64,000 nt of DNA from the NCBI RefSeq assembly GCF_002742625.1, contig NZ_PEBF01000001.1, positions 1,302,001 through 1,366,000 on the forward strand, read 5' to 3'. The number at the start of each line of letters is the position of its first letter. Positions within the stretch are counted from its first letter, which is position 1. The position numbers and the translations under genes are program-made. The notes under the pieces were generated by a model. The model worked only from the letters and a program-made list of their open reading frames with translations, was not told the DNA's origin and did no database searches. This document shows positions 50,711 through 59,068 of the stretch, piece by piece. The stretch comes from Caulobacter sp. FWC2 (GTDB taxonomy: Bacteria > Pseudomonadota > Alphaproteobacteria > Caulobacterales > Caulobacteraceae).

Positions 50711-51924
50711 GCGGCGGCCCTCATGGTTTCGAGCATGGCTTCAACGGCAGCGATGCGCTGGCCGATCCAGGTCATGACAGGAACGGCCATGCTATTGCCG
50801 AGCGCTTTGCCGCGCGCGCCATCGCTGGCCTTCCGGCCGTTCCAAATGATGTTGGTGTACTGGTCCGGAAATCCTTGAAGACGCTCCTTTTCCAAGGGTG
50901 TCAGGCGCCGGATCGCCCACCAGAGCTTGGTGAAAAAGGCCAGATAACTGCTGCTGCTTCCGCCAGTCGCCGCTCGAATGTTGGCGCTGTCGTGCGGACC
51001 TTCCAGTTGCGCTCCACCTTCCCGGCCGCGCCGGTCGAAGGCCTGCACGATGAAAGTTTCGCTGTCGAAATCCAGCCGTCCGTGTGGTCCGCCGTGGGCG
51101 GTCACGGCGGTCGCGACGTCGATAGGCCCGGCCGTGTTGTTACCGCCAAAGGCAACGGGGATCAGGTTGAAGTCGTCTTCCTGGCGTCGGCCGGCATATC
51201 CGCCTTTCCCACTGCTCTCAGCACCTCGCGTAAGAGTGTGGGCAACCCGCGATCCCTCGTCTCGCGACGGCGCAAAACACCGCGACAGGCTTTCGCGCTC
51301 AAAAAGTACTGCGGCGGCAGGTCGCCAGTCTCCAAGATGTCCGACAACGAAGATGCGACGGCGGCGCTGTGGAACTCCGGCAAACTGAGCGTCAAGCACT
51401 CGCCACGCCACCCCGTAGGCGCCATCGACAGGCCCGGAAGCGAGAACTCCAGAGTTCTTGAAGCTGCCTTCTGGGACTTGGACGGACCATCGGACGAGGG
51501 TCGAGAGAAAAGCTGCAAAGTCTTCGCCGGGGATGGCGTCGTCATCTTCGTCGTCCCGGGTTGTGAATGCACCGGGCACGTTCTCCCACGCCAGCCAGCG
51601 GGGCCGCAGGCGGTCAGCCAGGAGAGAATATTCGAGGGCCAGGACAGAGCGGTCATCTCGAAGGCCCCCGCGTCGTCCAGCGACGGACAGGCCTTGGCAA
51701 GGTGTTCCTCCGACCAGAAGGTCGATTGGGTCGTAGTCGCCGTCTTGGATCGTCGTGAAGTCGCCATGGAGGGGAACGTCCGGATAGTGGTGGGCGAGGA
51801 CCGCGCGCGGAAAGGCGTCGATCTCGGAGAAGAAGGCGGGTTTCCAGCCGAGCGGATGCCAGGCGACCGTTGCCGCCTCGATGCCGCTGCACACGCTGCC
51901 GTAGGTGAAGGTCTTCTCCCCCAT
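50707..51924 (-). CDS. DNA (cytosine-5) methyltransferase
   Basis: A 405-residue C5 methyltransferase. SAM motif I SVCSGIEAATVAW, catalytic motif IV GGTPCQGLS (Cys nucleophile), ENV in WLAWENVPGAF, motif VIII AGVPQRRRRIFVVG, motif IX RLTPLEKERLQGFPD and motif X GNSMAVPVM are all present, so it is probably active. No restriction endonuclease gene is beside it, so it is an orphan enzyme that likely protects phage DNA. The start at 51924 is four bases after the Gp37/Gp68 stop; the frame is open further to 52020. The recognition sequence is unknown. Confidence 0.95.
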   Translation of the reverse strand: MGEKTFTYGSVCSGIEAATVAWHPLGWKPAFFSEIDAFPRAVLAHHYPDVPLHGDFTTIQDGDYDPIDLLVGGTPCQGLSVAGRRGGLRDDRSVLALEYSLLADRLRPRWLAWENVPGAFTTRDDEDDDAIPGEDFAAFLSTLVRWSVQVPEGSFKNSGVLASGPVDGAYGVAWRVLDAQFAGVPQRRRRIFVVGHLGDWRPAAAVLFERESLSRCFAPSRDEGSRVAHTLTRGAESSGKGGYAGRRQEDDFNLIPVAFGGNNTAGPIDVATAVTAHGGPHGRLDFDSETFIVQAFDRRGREGGAQLEGPHDSANIRAATGGSSSSYLAFFTKLWWAIRRLTPLEKERLQGFPDQYTNIIWNGRKASDGARGKALGNSMAVPVMTWIGQRIAAVEAMLETMRAAA

Positions 51925-51928
51925 GGCT

Positions 51929-52846
51929 CTACCCAACCTCCGCCGGGCCGCTTGGGGTCTCCGCCCCTCCTGCCGTCTCAGGGGTAGGGGTGGGACCTTT
52001 GAGGACGGGCCGATCGTCATGGTATCGGCCGTCGAGGTCGCGCGTGGCGCCGCCCTTGTTCTGCTTGTGCTGATAGGGGACGCGCGCCGCCGCGCACTGG
52101 TCGCGGACAGCCTGGAAGGCTCCGACCGGCGTGTCGCGGGCCTTGTGCTTGCCCTGGTCGGTCTCGCCGCCCGTGATCGCCCAGAAGCGATCGCCCAGCG
52201 CCAGCAGCCCGGCCGCTACCATGATGCTCTCAAGCAGCGGCTCGCCGGACCAGAAAAGGAAGGCCGGGCGAAGCGCAGCGAAGGCGGCCAGCGCATGGCG
52301 GCTGTCCCGGTCCATTTCCGCCTGGGTCACGGCGGTGAAGCCGATCGCGGCGTTGCGGGGCCACATGTCAGGCAAGTACCACTCGCCCTCTTCGTCGTCA
52401 GGACCATAAGCAGGCGGCAACGTCGCCGTGAACAGCTTGACGATCATGCTGGGACGCTTGGTCAGCAGCAGGAACGTCAGGCTCTCGCATTCGCGGATGA
52501 GAGCGAAGAGGTCGCGCCGCCACTCGGTCGGCACGGCGTTGTCAAACACGTCGGCCAGCGAAGCGCAGAACACGAAGCGGGCGGGCGTGGCCGGATCGGA
52601 AGCCAGGGCGGCTCGCTGCTCACGGTTCCACTTCCTGACCTTGGCCCAGGTGCTCGGCGCCGTGCGGTCGCGCGTGCCTTCGCCCTGGCCCGGCGCACCC
52701 CACTGGACGCGAGCCGGACCGAAGCGCCCGGGCATCCCCATGAGCGCTTCGGCATAGCAGCCGTCGCAGGCCGGGGAGACCTTCGTGCAGCCGATCCACG
52801 GATTGAACGTGTCGTCCGTCCAACTGATCTTCGAGTTCTCAGCCAT
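51929..52846 (-). CDS. Phage Gp37/Gp68 family (DUF5131) protein
   Basis: A 305-residue protein of a family common in phages. Signature start ISWTDDTFNPWIGCTKVSPA, then CDGCYAE. The cysteine spacing recalls a radical-SAM cluster, and the family is distantly related to that fold. Further conserved-looking parts are FVFCASLADVFD, TFLLLTKRP and AITGGETDQG. The function is not established. Neighbouring position to the methyltransferase hints at a link with nucleic-acid modification. Confidence 0.88.
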   Translation of the reverse strand: MAENSKISWTDDTFNPWIGCTKVSPACDGCYAEALMGMPGRFGPARVQWGAPGQGEGTRDRTAPSTWAKVRKWNREQRAALASDPATPARFVFCASLADVFDNAVPTEWRRDLFALIRECESLTFLLLTKRPSMIVKLFTATLPPAYGPDDEEGEWYLPDMWPRNAAIGFTAVTQAEMDRDSRHALAAFAALRPAFLFWSGEPLLESIMVAAGLLALGDRFWAITGGETDQGKHKARDTPVGAFQAVRDQCAAARVPYQHKQNKGGATRDLDGRYHDDRPVLKGPTPTPETAGGAETPSGPAEVG

Positions 52847-53581
52847 CTAAGCCACCCCTCTAGAAGAGGGAGTAGGGGCAGCGACACGGGCCTTGGGCCG
52901 GCGGTGTTCTTCGACGAGCCGGGCGGCCTCCTCGGGCGTCTTGCCTCGGAAGATGTACCAAGCCTCCAGGTCACCGAACGCGATGGAGGCCGAGAACTCG
53001 GCTTCGCCTTCCTCAAGGCACCAGCAGCCGCCGTACTTCCCGCCCGGAAAGTCGAATTGGATGCGGACCTGCTTGGCTGCATAGAGGCCGCCGACGCGCT
53101 GAACGTAGGCGTGCAGGCAGAAACTATCGGGGCGAGTGCGGATCGTGACCTCGGGATAGCGGGCCATCAGGTCGGCGGCGGCGATGGCCGTGCACCACTG
53201 CTCGGCAACACGGCGCTCCATACGGTCCTTCACGTCGGCGTCGTGGCAGTCCTGCGAGCACCAGATGCCCTGGCCAATTTCCACGGGCGCCGTCTCGTGC
53301 TCATCCCGGTCGCCATGGTCGTCGTGGACGTAACCGCCCTCGATCCGGCGCTCGCAGCCGTGGCAAGTCATCCACCAGCCATTGTCGAGCAATGCCAGCT
53401 TCGGCACGGGGCCGGGCGCGTAGCTGTCGAACTCCTTGGCGCGGCAGCAGGAAACCTCGCCCCACTCGCAGTCGATCTCGTTCGCGCCTTCGCGACGGGC
53501 GATGCGATTCTGGGTGGCGAACACGACCGTCGCCTTCTCGTCCTCATCGGTGACGTAGAACGCCTTCAGGGCCTCACCCAT
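52847..53581 (-). CDS. Hypothetical phage protein with paired cysteine motifs
   Basis: A 244-residue protein, not recognised. Cysteine pairs occur in WMTCHGCERRIEGG and GIWCSQDCHDADV, in the manner of a treble-clef zinc site. The later part has mixed strands (QVRIQFDFPGGKYGGCWCLE). Overlaps the upstream gene by eight bases and abuts the DUF5131 gene. Confidence 0.74.
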   Translation of the reverse strand: MGEALKAFYVTDEDEKATVVFATQNRIARREGANEIDCEWGEVSCCRAKEFDSYAPGPVPKLALLDNGWWMTCHGCERRIEGGYVHDDHGDRDEHETAPVEIGQGIWCSQDCHDADVKDRMERRVAEQWCTAIAAADLMARYPEVTIRTRPDSFCLHAYVQRVGGLYAAKQVRIQFDFPGGKYGGCWCLEEGEAEFSASIAFGDLEAWYIFRGKTPEEAARLVEEHRRPKARVAAPTPSSRGVA

Positions 53582-54221
53582 GGGAGTTGTCCTCCTGCTG
53601 GAGGGCGGCGACCTTAGCCACGATGTCAGACAGGACGACGAATTCCTGGCACTCGTCGCCTTCCAGGCCGGTCTTTTCCGTCATCTCGTCAAGACGCTCG
53701 TCGACTAGGGCTCCGATAGCCAAGATGCGCTCGTGCTCCGGGTCGGGCCTCTTGAACCTCATCCCCAGCGCATTGCGGCGGCCTTTGTGCACCTTGTTGG
53801 CGTGCGTCTGGGGTTGGAACTGAAAGTCCACCGGCAGGCCAGTAAGTTTCGACAGCCGTTCGGAAATCGCCACGGTAAGCAGGATCCACTTAGGATCGAA
53901 CTCCCATGTGCCGTTCTTCATCGTATGAGGAAATTCGGCGTCGAACTCTTCGTCGTCCATAATCAGGCGCACGTCGACGTCGCGCCAATCGGGGCGCTCC
54001 AGAGCCGATCCGACAAGGTAGCAACCGAAGCCGCCGAAAGCCCGGTTGATGTCCTGGCAAGCCGACTCCAGCGCAAAGCAGGCGGGCGCGCCGATGTAGG
54101 TCGCCTTGGCTCGCTTCGGGGTGAGCGCCGCCGTCGCTTCCACGCTGGCGAAATCCCGCGAACCGCTGCCCACGGGTCCACCGTTCCGGGAGGCCACACC
54201 CTCTTCTCGGATCTCTTCCAT
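53574..54221 (-). CDS. Nucleotidyltransferase-like phage protein
   Basis: A 215-residue protein. Residues about 68-90 read CYLVGSALERPDWRDVDVRL, matching the nucleotidyltransferase pattern GS-x(9-12)-D-h-D-h, including two metal-binding carboxylates. The rest includes VDFQFQPQTHANKVHKGRRN. There is no HEPN partner beside it, so it is not an obvious MNT/HEPN toxin pair. A role in modifying a nucleotide, tRNA or protein is inferred from the motif only. Confidence 0.75.
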   Translation of the reverse strand: MEEIREEGVASRNGGPVGSGSRDFASVEATAALTPKRAKATYIGAPACFALESACQDINRAFGGFGCYLVGSALERPDWRDVDVRLIMDDEEFDAEFPHTMKNGTWEFDPKWILLTVAISERLSKLTGLPVDFQFQPQTHANKVHKGRRNALGMRFKRPDPEHERILAIGALVDERLDEMTEKTGLEGDECQEFVVLSDIVAKVAALQQEDNSHG

Positions 54222-54692
54222 TTAGCGTTCACTCCTGGGGATGGGGGATTGAGCCTGGAAGCCTCGGCTCTGGATCTTGCGGGGCGTGGCGGGCTTCTCG
54301 AACCCGCTCGACTGGATCGGCCGCGAGCCTGACTGCATCTTCCGCTTGGGGATCTTCGCCTTGGGCCGGGTCTCGATGACCGGCGGCGGCGTGGGAACGG
54401 GGCTGACGATGAAGTGGCCGCTCTCGACGAGGTACCGCATGGTGGCGCGGTGACCGGCCTCCCAGAAGGCGACCGCCTCGTCCTGGTCCTTGCGCCCAGC
54501 GTCAACGGCGTGATGGCAGGCTGCGCAGAAATAGGCGATGGCCGCGTCCGAAGCCTTTATGCTCGCGCCCTTGCCATCACGGCCCTGGTTGGAGTGGGCA
54601 GCAACGACGTCGCCCTCGTTGGATTTTCCGCAGCCGAAGCAGTGCGGAGCCTTGGCGGCGAGGCGGAGGAGGAGAGGGTGGCGGAAGGTCAT
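54222..54692 (-). CDS. YbcO-like (DUF1364-type) putative nuclease
   Basis: A 156-residue protein. CFGCGKSNEGDVVAAHSNQG and YFCAACHHAVDAG reproduce the CxxC...H...CxxCHxxxD arrangement of the YbcO family, which has an HNH-like fold. A basic proline-rich tail follows (PKAKIPKRKMQ). ATG 54692 overlaps the upstream stop by four bases; the frame is open to 54752. Probably acts on recombination intermediates, by analogy with lambdoid nin-region genes. Confidence 0.82.
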   Translation of the reverse strand: MTFRHPLLLRLAAKAPHCFGCGKSNEGDVVAAHSNQGRDGKGASIKASDAAIAYFCAACHHAVDAGRKDQDEAVAFWEAGHRATMRYLVESGHFIVSPVPTPPPVIETRPKAKIPKRKMQSGSRPIQSSGFEKPATPRKIQSRGFQAQSPIPRSER

Positions 54693-55201
54693 GCCGCCAC
54701 CTGCACGCGCGCCAGCACCGCCGGCGCCACGTCGAGCAGCTTGGCGACCCACTCGATGATCGCCGTCTTACTGGCCTGGAAGTCGCCCTTGTCCATGGCG
54801 CGGCGCGATTGGCTCTTGGCCTTGAAGACCCGCACGACGGTGCGTTCGATTTGAACGATCGCGTACTCGTCCACCTCCTTGCGAAGGAACGCCGCCCAGC
54901 GCATGGCCTCGGCACGCGAGCCGCACGGATAGTCCGTCACGGTGCACCAGCCTGTGGCGATCAGGGCTCTCTTTCGGAGGTGCTCCGGCGACGGATAGTC
55001 GCTCGCGATGCTCTCCGGCAGGGACAGCCACGCTTCCTTCAGCCAGCCGAATTCGTGGTTGTGGCTGACCTCCGAGCGCTCCTCCTGCTCAACGAGCCGG
55101 TAGGATTGGCCGATGACGAAGTGCTTGGCGGCCTCGGCATGGTGGCGCCGATGCAGCAGCATCGAGAGGCCGTCCCAGCGGAAAAGCATCGGAGCGGCCA
55201 T
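54689..55201 (-). CDS. Conserved-type phage protein of unknown function
   Basis: A 170-residue protein. The pattern EERSEVSHNHEFGWLKEAWL ... LRKRALIATGWCT ... KSQSRRAMDKGDFQASKTAI is one I have seen in other alphaproteobacterial phage early regions, next to recombination genes, but it has no known function. It follows the 55204 gene by two bases. Confidence 0.75.
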   Translation of the reverse strand: MAAPMLFRWDGLSMLLHRRHHAEAAKHFVIGQSYRLVEQEERSEVSHNHEFGWLKEAWLSLPESIASDYPSPEHLRKRALIATGWCTVTDYPCGSRAEAMRWAAFLRKEVDEYAIVQIERTVVRVFKAKSQSRRAMDKGDFQASKTAIIEWVAKLLDVAPAVLARVQVAA

Positions 55202-55203
55202 GG

Positions 55204-56034
55204 CTACGCCGCCTTCCGGTCGTTGATGATCACCACGCCGGGGAGCGTGCGCTTGCCCTGCAAGACATCCTGGCGAGCTAGTTCAAGCGCGGCGGCGACG
55301 AGGGCGGGCTTGTTGACCGTCCAGTAGTGGCGGAGGAGCGCGGTTTCGCCCTCGACCACCCCGCCGGTTTCCTGGCCGTTGGCATCCATGACCGGGACGG
55401 GCACGAAGCCGGTGATCACCCAGTTGTCGCGCAGGCTCATCGCCCGGCCATAGCCGCGCGCCTGAGGTCGGGCGTTCTCGACACGAGTAGCATTGCGGTC
55501 GAGCGCCTTGGCCTCAACAATCGCAACTTCGGCCTGCTCACGGGTGGCGAGGTCGCCGGTATCACGCGCCTCATTAATAAGGGCCTGGGCGTCGGCGATG
55601 GCCTTTGCGGCTATGTCGCGTTGGCGTTGAGCCTCAGCCTCGCGCTCCGCGTCGAGTTTCTTCAGCCAGTCTGTTCCGACCTTGCGCAGCGCCTCTATGG
55701 CCAGGACGGCGACGCCCTTGCGCGACTTATTGTCGGCGATCAGCGGGGCGTACTTGTCCTGGACGGCCTTCGCGGCTTCATCGTGTGGGCGCTTTTCCTC
55801 GTCGCGCGACTTGTCGGCGGCGTTGTACGCCTCCTGCGTTTTCCGCAGCAGCTCCTGTACCTTGTCGGCCTGCTCTTGGCTCTCGATCGGCGTTCCATCG
55901 ACCCAGTTCTTGGCCTCAAGGAACAGGTCTTCGATGTTGGCCTTGTGGGCGTCGAAGGGCGTGATGACCGGAGTTTCTTCCGGCGGGTTGTTGGCGCCGA
56001 TGGCGTGGCGCTCGTCGAGGGCGGTGTCGGTCAC
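55204..56034 (-). CDS. Coiled-coil phage early protein
   Basis: A 276-residue protein. A long helical segment (about 55-170) is rich in Ala/Glu/Lys (KLDAEREAEAQRQRDIAAKA). A compact C-terminal part contains LRHYWTVNKPALVAAALELA. It overlaps the recombination-type gene (ATGA). Its position suggests it assists the recombination protein, but this is inference. Confidence 0.75.
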   Translation of the reverse strand: MTDTALDERHAIGANNPPEETPVITPFDAHKANIEDLFLEAKNWVDGTPIESQEQADKVQELLRKTQEAYNAADKSRDEEKRPHDEAAKAVQDKYAPLIADNKSRKGVAVLAIEALRKVGTDWLKKLDAEREAEAQRQRDIAAKAIADAQALINEARDTGDLATREQAEVAIVEAKALDRNATRVENARPQARGYGRAMSLRDNWVITGFVPVPVMDANGQETGGVVEGETALLRHYWTVNKPALVAAALELARQDVLQGKRTLPGVVIINDRKAA

Positions 56035-56882
56035 GCGAACACCTCCTCGGCCGGGGTGTCTTGACGGGCGACGGTAGAGCCCTTGGCAGCTTTCGCGGCC
56101 TTGGCGATCTTCGCCCAGTGGACCTCGTAGTGGTCCTTGACCTGCCCAAACAGGTCGTCGGGCAGCATGTCAATGTCGCGCTGATTGTCGGGCCACCACG
56201 CGCGGATGCCTTCTTCATCCGAGACGTCGCTGATCGAGCCCATCAGGCGCATAGCCTCAGCCTGGAAGCGCTCGCGAGCCGATTGCCCGTCGTGCTGCTG
56301 CTGGCCGTCCCGTTGCGGCGTGACGTTGCGCGGCTCGCTATGGAAATCGTCGCTGAAGCCGCCGTAGGGCACTTCTTCTGCCGGCGTGGTTGAAAGGTTG
56401 CTGTCGATCAGCACCACGACATGGGCGAAGGCCGATCGGCAGGCGCGGCTAATCGCGCGGGTTTGGGCCATGGCGCGGATAGCGTAGTCGGCGCGCTTGG
56501 GGAGAACGGTCTGAATGACCTTGCCGGTCTTGCGGCGGTTGCCCTTAGGGCCGGTCCACTCGTCCTTCTCGACGATGCCGCCGTACCACGTCGGCTCGTC
56601 TTCTCCAACGAAGCCCTCGGCCTGGGCGATCAGGGCGCCGTCAGACATACGGCGGATTTCACCGATGGCGCGGACGCCGCCGGGAACCTGCTCCACGTCG
56701 CGCGCCGAGCCAGTGCAGCCGTGGGCGATGGCGATAGCCTGCCAGCCCTCGACCTTGACGTACTTGCGGTTCTGGATCTCCATTGCGGTCTGCATCACGA
56801 TCTCGCGGCAAAGGCTCGCGGCGTCGGTGCTGGCGCGGTAGAGATCAGCGTTCGTGAGCGGCTGGGCGACCAAGGCGTTCAT
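56031..56882 (-). CDS. Phage protein of probable recombination/single-strand annealing role
   Basis: A 283-residue protein. The pattern KYVKVEGWQAIAIAHGC ... AQTRAISRACRSAFAHVVVL is found in many phage early regions in place of RecT or Erf. It includes an MAQTRA-xxRAxR helix and a C-terminal acidic/Ala-rich tail (AKAAKAAKGSTVARQ). I could not confirm homology to a characterised annealing protein. It is flanked by ATGA overlaps on both sides. Confidence 0.75.
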   Translation of the reverse strand: MNALVAQPLTNADLYRASTDAASLCREIVMQTAMEIQNRKYVKVEGWQAIAIAHGCTGSARDVEQVPGGVRAIGEIRRMSDGALIAQAEGFVGEDEPTWYGGIVEKDEWTGPKGNRRKTGKVIQTVLPKRADYAIRAMAQTRAISRACRSAFAHVVVLIDSNLSTTPAEEVPYGGFSDDFHSEPRNVTPQRDGQQQHDGQSARERFQAEAMRLMGSISDVSDEEGIRAWWPDNQRDIDMLPDDLFGQVKDHYEVHWAKIAKAAKAAKGSTVARQDTPAEEVFA

Positions 56883-57103
56883 TGGAACACCTCGGCGCTC
56901 TCGGCGGCCTTGGCAGCTCCCGCCTCGGCAAAGGCCTCGTTGTTGGCGGCGATCTGGCGCGCCATGGCCTGGCGCTCGGGTTCGCGCTCCGGGTCGGCTT
57001 CGCGGACGAGTTTGTCGTAGGCGTTCGACAGATAGCTGTGCGGCATGGAGGCGATCTCCATGTCACCGCGCGAGCCGCGATAGTGGGTCGGCAAATCAGT
57101 CAC
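56879..57103 (-). CDS. Small hypothetical phage protein
   Basis: A 74-residue charged protein, not recognised (SYLSNAYDKLVREADPERE, Ala-rich end). ATGA overlap with the following gene and an 8-base overlap with the preceding one support translation. Confidence 0.7.
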   Translation of the reverse strand: MTDLPTHYRGSRGDMEIASMPHSYLSNAYDKLVREADPEREPERQAMARQIAANNEAFAEAGAAKAAESAEVFQ

Positions 57104-57302
57104 TTCGATCTCCCTTCAGTTGGAGGAGCCGCCGCGCAAAGACAGCGCGAGCAGCGGCGTAGGTTGGCGGGTCGAGACCCTGGAAAGCGGAGGCGTTGAC
57201 CGCTCCGAAGGCCTGGAGGTCGGCTTCAGTCCGAGCGAGGTCGCAGGCCATTTCGATGAGAGCGACGGCGCGGGCATCAGGAAGGGCGGGCTCATCGGCC
57301 AT
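57096..57302 (-). CDS. Small hypothetical phage protein
   Basis: A 68-residue helical acidic protein, not recognised (LIEMACDLARTEADLQAFGA). It overlaps both neighbours by a few bases. The start ATG overlaps the end of the tiny membrane gene before it. Confidence 0.68.
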   Translation of the reverse strand: MADEPALPDARAVALIEMACDLARTEADLQAFGAVNASAFQGLDPPTYAAARAVFARRLLQLKGDRSD

Positions 57303-57417
57303 GCCCCTGCCATGGGTCTCGACCTTGGAAGGCGAGCCAGATCATCGCGGCCAGCAGCAGCCCAAGGGCGGCGAGGTAGGCGGTGACGGCCAGGGCGACG
57401 GCGAGACCGGCGCTCAC
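57292..57417 (-). CDS. Tiny single-span membrane protein (41 aa)
   Basis: GTG at 57417 opens a 41-residue frame made almost entirely of one membrane helix (VALAVTAYLAALGLLLAAMI), then a short polar tail (GRDPWQGHGR). The GTG overlaps the stop of the 57414 gene (GTGA), and its own stop overlaps the next start. Such coupling fits the pattern throughout this operon. It could be a small phage membrane effector; function unknown. Confidence 0.65.
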   Translation of the reverse strand: MSAGLAVALAVTAYLAALGLLLAAMIWLAFQGRDPWQGHGR

Positions 57418-57608
57418 GACAGCACACCGGCCAGTTGCAGGCCGTAGACGGCGAGCGTTGAGAGGAAGCCCAGCAGAACAAAGCCGCCGACCACGAGGAA
57501 GCCTTCGCCGATCGAGAACGGCTTGAGGTCCCGGCCGAGGGGCTGGCGCGACGCAGCCTCCTCAGCAGTTGCCGTAGTCGTCGCGCGGCGGGGGTTGGTG
57601 GGGGCCAT
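57414..57608 (-). CDS. Small membrane protein
   Basis: A 64-residue protein with a polar N-terminus and one C-terminal membrane helix (GFLVVGGFVLLGFLSTLAVY). It precedes the 41-residue membrane gene and is coupled to it. The two may act together. Not recognised. Confidence 0.7.
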   Translation of the reverse strand: MAPTNPRRATTTATAEEAASRQPLGRDLKPFSIGEGFLVVGGFVLLGFLSTLAVYGLQLAGVLS

Positions 57609-57610
57609 GG

Positions 57611-58543
57611 CTAGGCGGCCTCAGGCATGGGCAGGGCGTCCAGCTCAAGCGGCGGCGCGTCAGGGTCGATACCCATCGAAGCGCACCAGTCCAAGGTCCA
57701 CTCCAGCGCCATGCGCGCCGCGTAGCCGCCTCCCGTCTCCTTGCCGTCTTCGCCGGTCAGGCCAGCCTTGTCACCGACCTTGATCATCATGAACCAGCGC
57801 TCGGCGGGGCGGGTGCTGTCGTGGTCCAGGGCGTTGCCACTGACGCCACGCGCCCCGCCGATCGTTCCGACCAGGCAGGCGCAACGGTTTCCGCCGTGGT
57901 CGCCGTAGGTCGAACCATTGACCTCGCCAGCGCGCAACTTTTGCACCAGGTGGACCGCTTCAAGCGGACCGGCGCGAAGTTCTGAAAGCGTGAGGAAGAG
58001 GTCTGCCTTGAAAGGGCGAAGGGCGCTTTCCGACAGGTTGGCCTCCGACAGGTAGGCCCCCGACAGGTTGGCCCGCGACAGGTTGGCCTCCGACAGGTTG
58101 GCCCCCGACAGGTTGGCCCCCGACAGGTCGGCCCCCGACAGGTAGGCCCCCGACAGGTTGGCCCCCGACAGGTCGGCCCCCGACAGGTAGGCCCCCGACA
58201 GGTTGGCCCCCGACAGGTCGGCCCCCGACAGGTAGGCCCCCGACAGGTTGGCCCCCGACAGGTTGGCCCCCGACAGGTCGGCCCCCGACAGGTAGGCCCC
58301 CGACAGGTTGGCCCGCGACAGGTTGGCCCCCGACAGGTTGGCCCCCGACAGGTCGGCCCCCGACAGGTAGGCCCCCGACAGGTTGGCCCGCGACAGGTTG
58401 GCCCCCGATTTCACCGCCCAGCGGATCGCCAAGCCCAGCTTGAAGCTGAAGGTGGCGTCGGGGCTGCAAGTGATTTCAGCCGTGACCTGAACCGCGTCGG
58501 TGTAGCGGTTTCGGATTTCGAACTTCTCGATGGATTTGGACAT
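57611..58543 (-). CDS. Pentapeptide-repeat protein
   Basis: A 310-residue protein. About 25 consecutive pentads of the type A(N/D/Y)LS(G/R/E) (about residues 52-177) should fold as a right-handed quadrilateral beta-helix. This is followed by a globular C-terminal part with [20 protein letters not shown] and [16 protein letters not shown]-mimic pentapeptide proteins (Qnr, MfpA) bind gyrase, but here the repeats are Ser/Asn rich rather than strongly acidic, so that role is only a possibility. The start at 58543 has a GAGGGGCGAG upstream. Confidence 0.9.
   Translation of the reverse strand: MSKSIEKFEIRNRYTDAVQVTAEITCSPDATFSFKLGLAIRWAVKSGANLSRANLSGAYLSGADLSGANLSGANLSRANLSGAYLSGADLSGANLSGANLSGAYLSGADLSGANLSGAYLSGADLSGANLSGAYLSGADLSGANLSGANLSEANLSRANLSGAYLSEANLSESALRPFKADLFLTLSELRAGPLEAVHLVQKLRAGEVNGSTYGDHGGNRCACLVGTIGGARGVSGNALDHDSTRPAERWFMMIKVGDKAGLTGEDGKETGGGYAARMALEWTLDWCASMGIDPDAPPLELDALPMPEAA
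58030..58408. repeat. Array of near-identical 15-bp units inside the pentapeptide gene
   Basis: Units of the form GGTTGGCCCCCGACA, with variants GGTAGG and GGTCGG, repeat about 25 times in phase with the pentapeptide code. Near identity at synonymous positions points to recent expansion by slippage or unequal crossover. Confidence 0.9.
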
Positions 58544-58598
58544 GTCTCTCGCCCCTCAGGAAGCCGCGCGTTAAGGCGTCGGCGTGGTTGTTTCCGCT

Positions 58599-58760
58599 CT
58601 AGGCGGCGTGGTTGCGGGATTGGTCGACCGGCTTGGCCAGGACGGCCTCAAGCTCTTCGGTCGGGGTGTTGCGGATGGCCTCGTCGAGGTCGCGAAGGCG
58701 GTCGAACTCGTCGAAGTCCTTGCGATCCCAGGCGGCGTTGGCTTGGCGAGCGAGGGTCAT
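58599..58760 (-). CDS. Small hypothetical phage protein (53 aa)
   Basis: A 53-residue acidic helical protein (MTLARQANAAWDRKDFDEFD, then EAIRNTPTEELEAVLAKPVD). Its ATG overlaps the stop of the gene at 58757 (ATGA), the standard coupling here. Not recognised. It fills the gap before the pentapeptide gene. Confidence 0.65.
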   Translation of the reverse strand: MTLARQANAAWDRKDFDEFDRLRDLDEAIRNTPTEELEAVLAKPVDQSRNHAA

Positions 58761-59068
58761 TGGTCCGCACCTGCCGCTCGCGACAGGACAACGCGAGCGA
58801 CCCTGAACGGCCCGGGCAGATTGTGTCGGTCGATCCCTGTGGCGTCGGCCATGCAGACGAACACGTCTTCAGCCTCGGTCAGCAGCGCCTCAAGCGCGTC
58901 GCGCATCTCAGGCGCTAACGCGATCAGCCGAGCGTTCGCCTCGTGTACATCGCCGGGCAAGCGATGGCGCTTTGCAACGATGGCAAAGTCATCATGAGTG
59001 CGGACCAAGGCGTTGACGCCGGAGCCTTCCACGAACCACGGTCCAGGCGTGCCTTTGAAATCGGTCAT
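58757..59068 (-). CDS. Ead/Ea22-like phage protein
   Basis: A 103-residue protein with the pattern of a common phage family: FKGTPGPWFVEGSGVNALV, DDFAIVAK and EANARLIALAPEMRDALEAL. Function not known. ATG 59068 overlaps the stop of the 26-residue membrane peptide gene (TGATG). The frame is open far upstream but loses this similarity. Confidence 0.78.
   Translation of the reverse strand: MTDFKGTPGPWFVEGSGVNALVRTHDDFAIVAKRHRLPGDVHEANARLIALAPEMRDALEALLTEAEDVFVCMADATGIDRHNLPGPFRVARVVLSRAAGADQ

Noticed and set aside
58030..58408. CRISPR-like tandem array
   Set aside because: The 15-bp units are contiguous, lack spacers, and stay in phase with a pentapeptide code.
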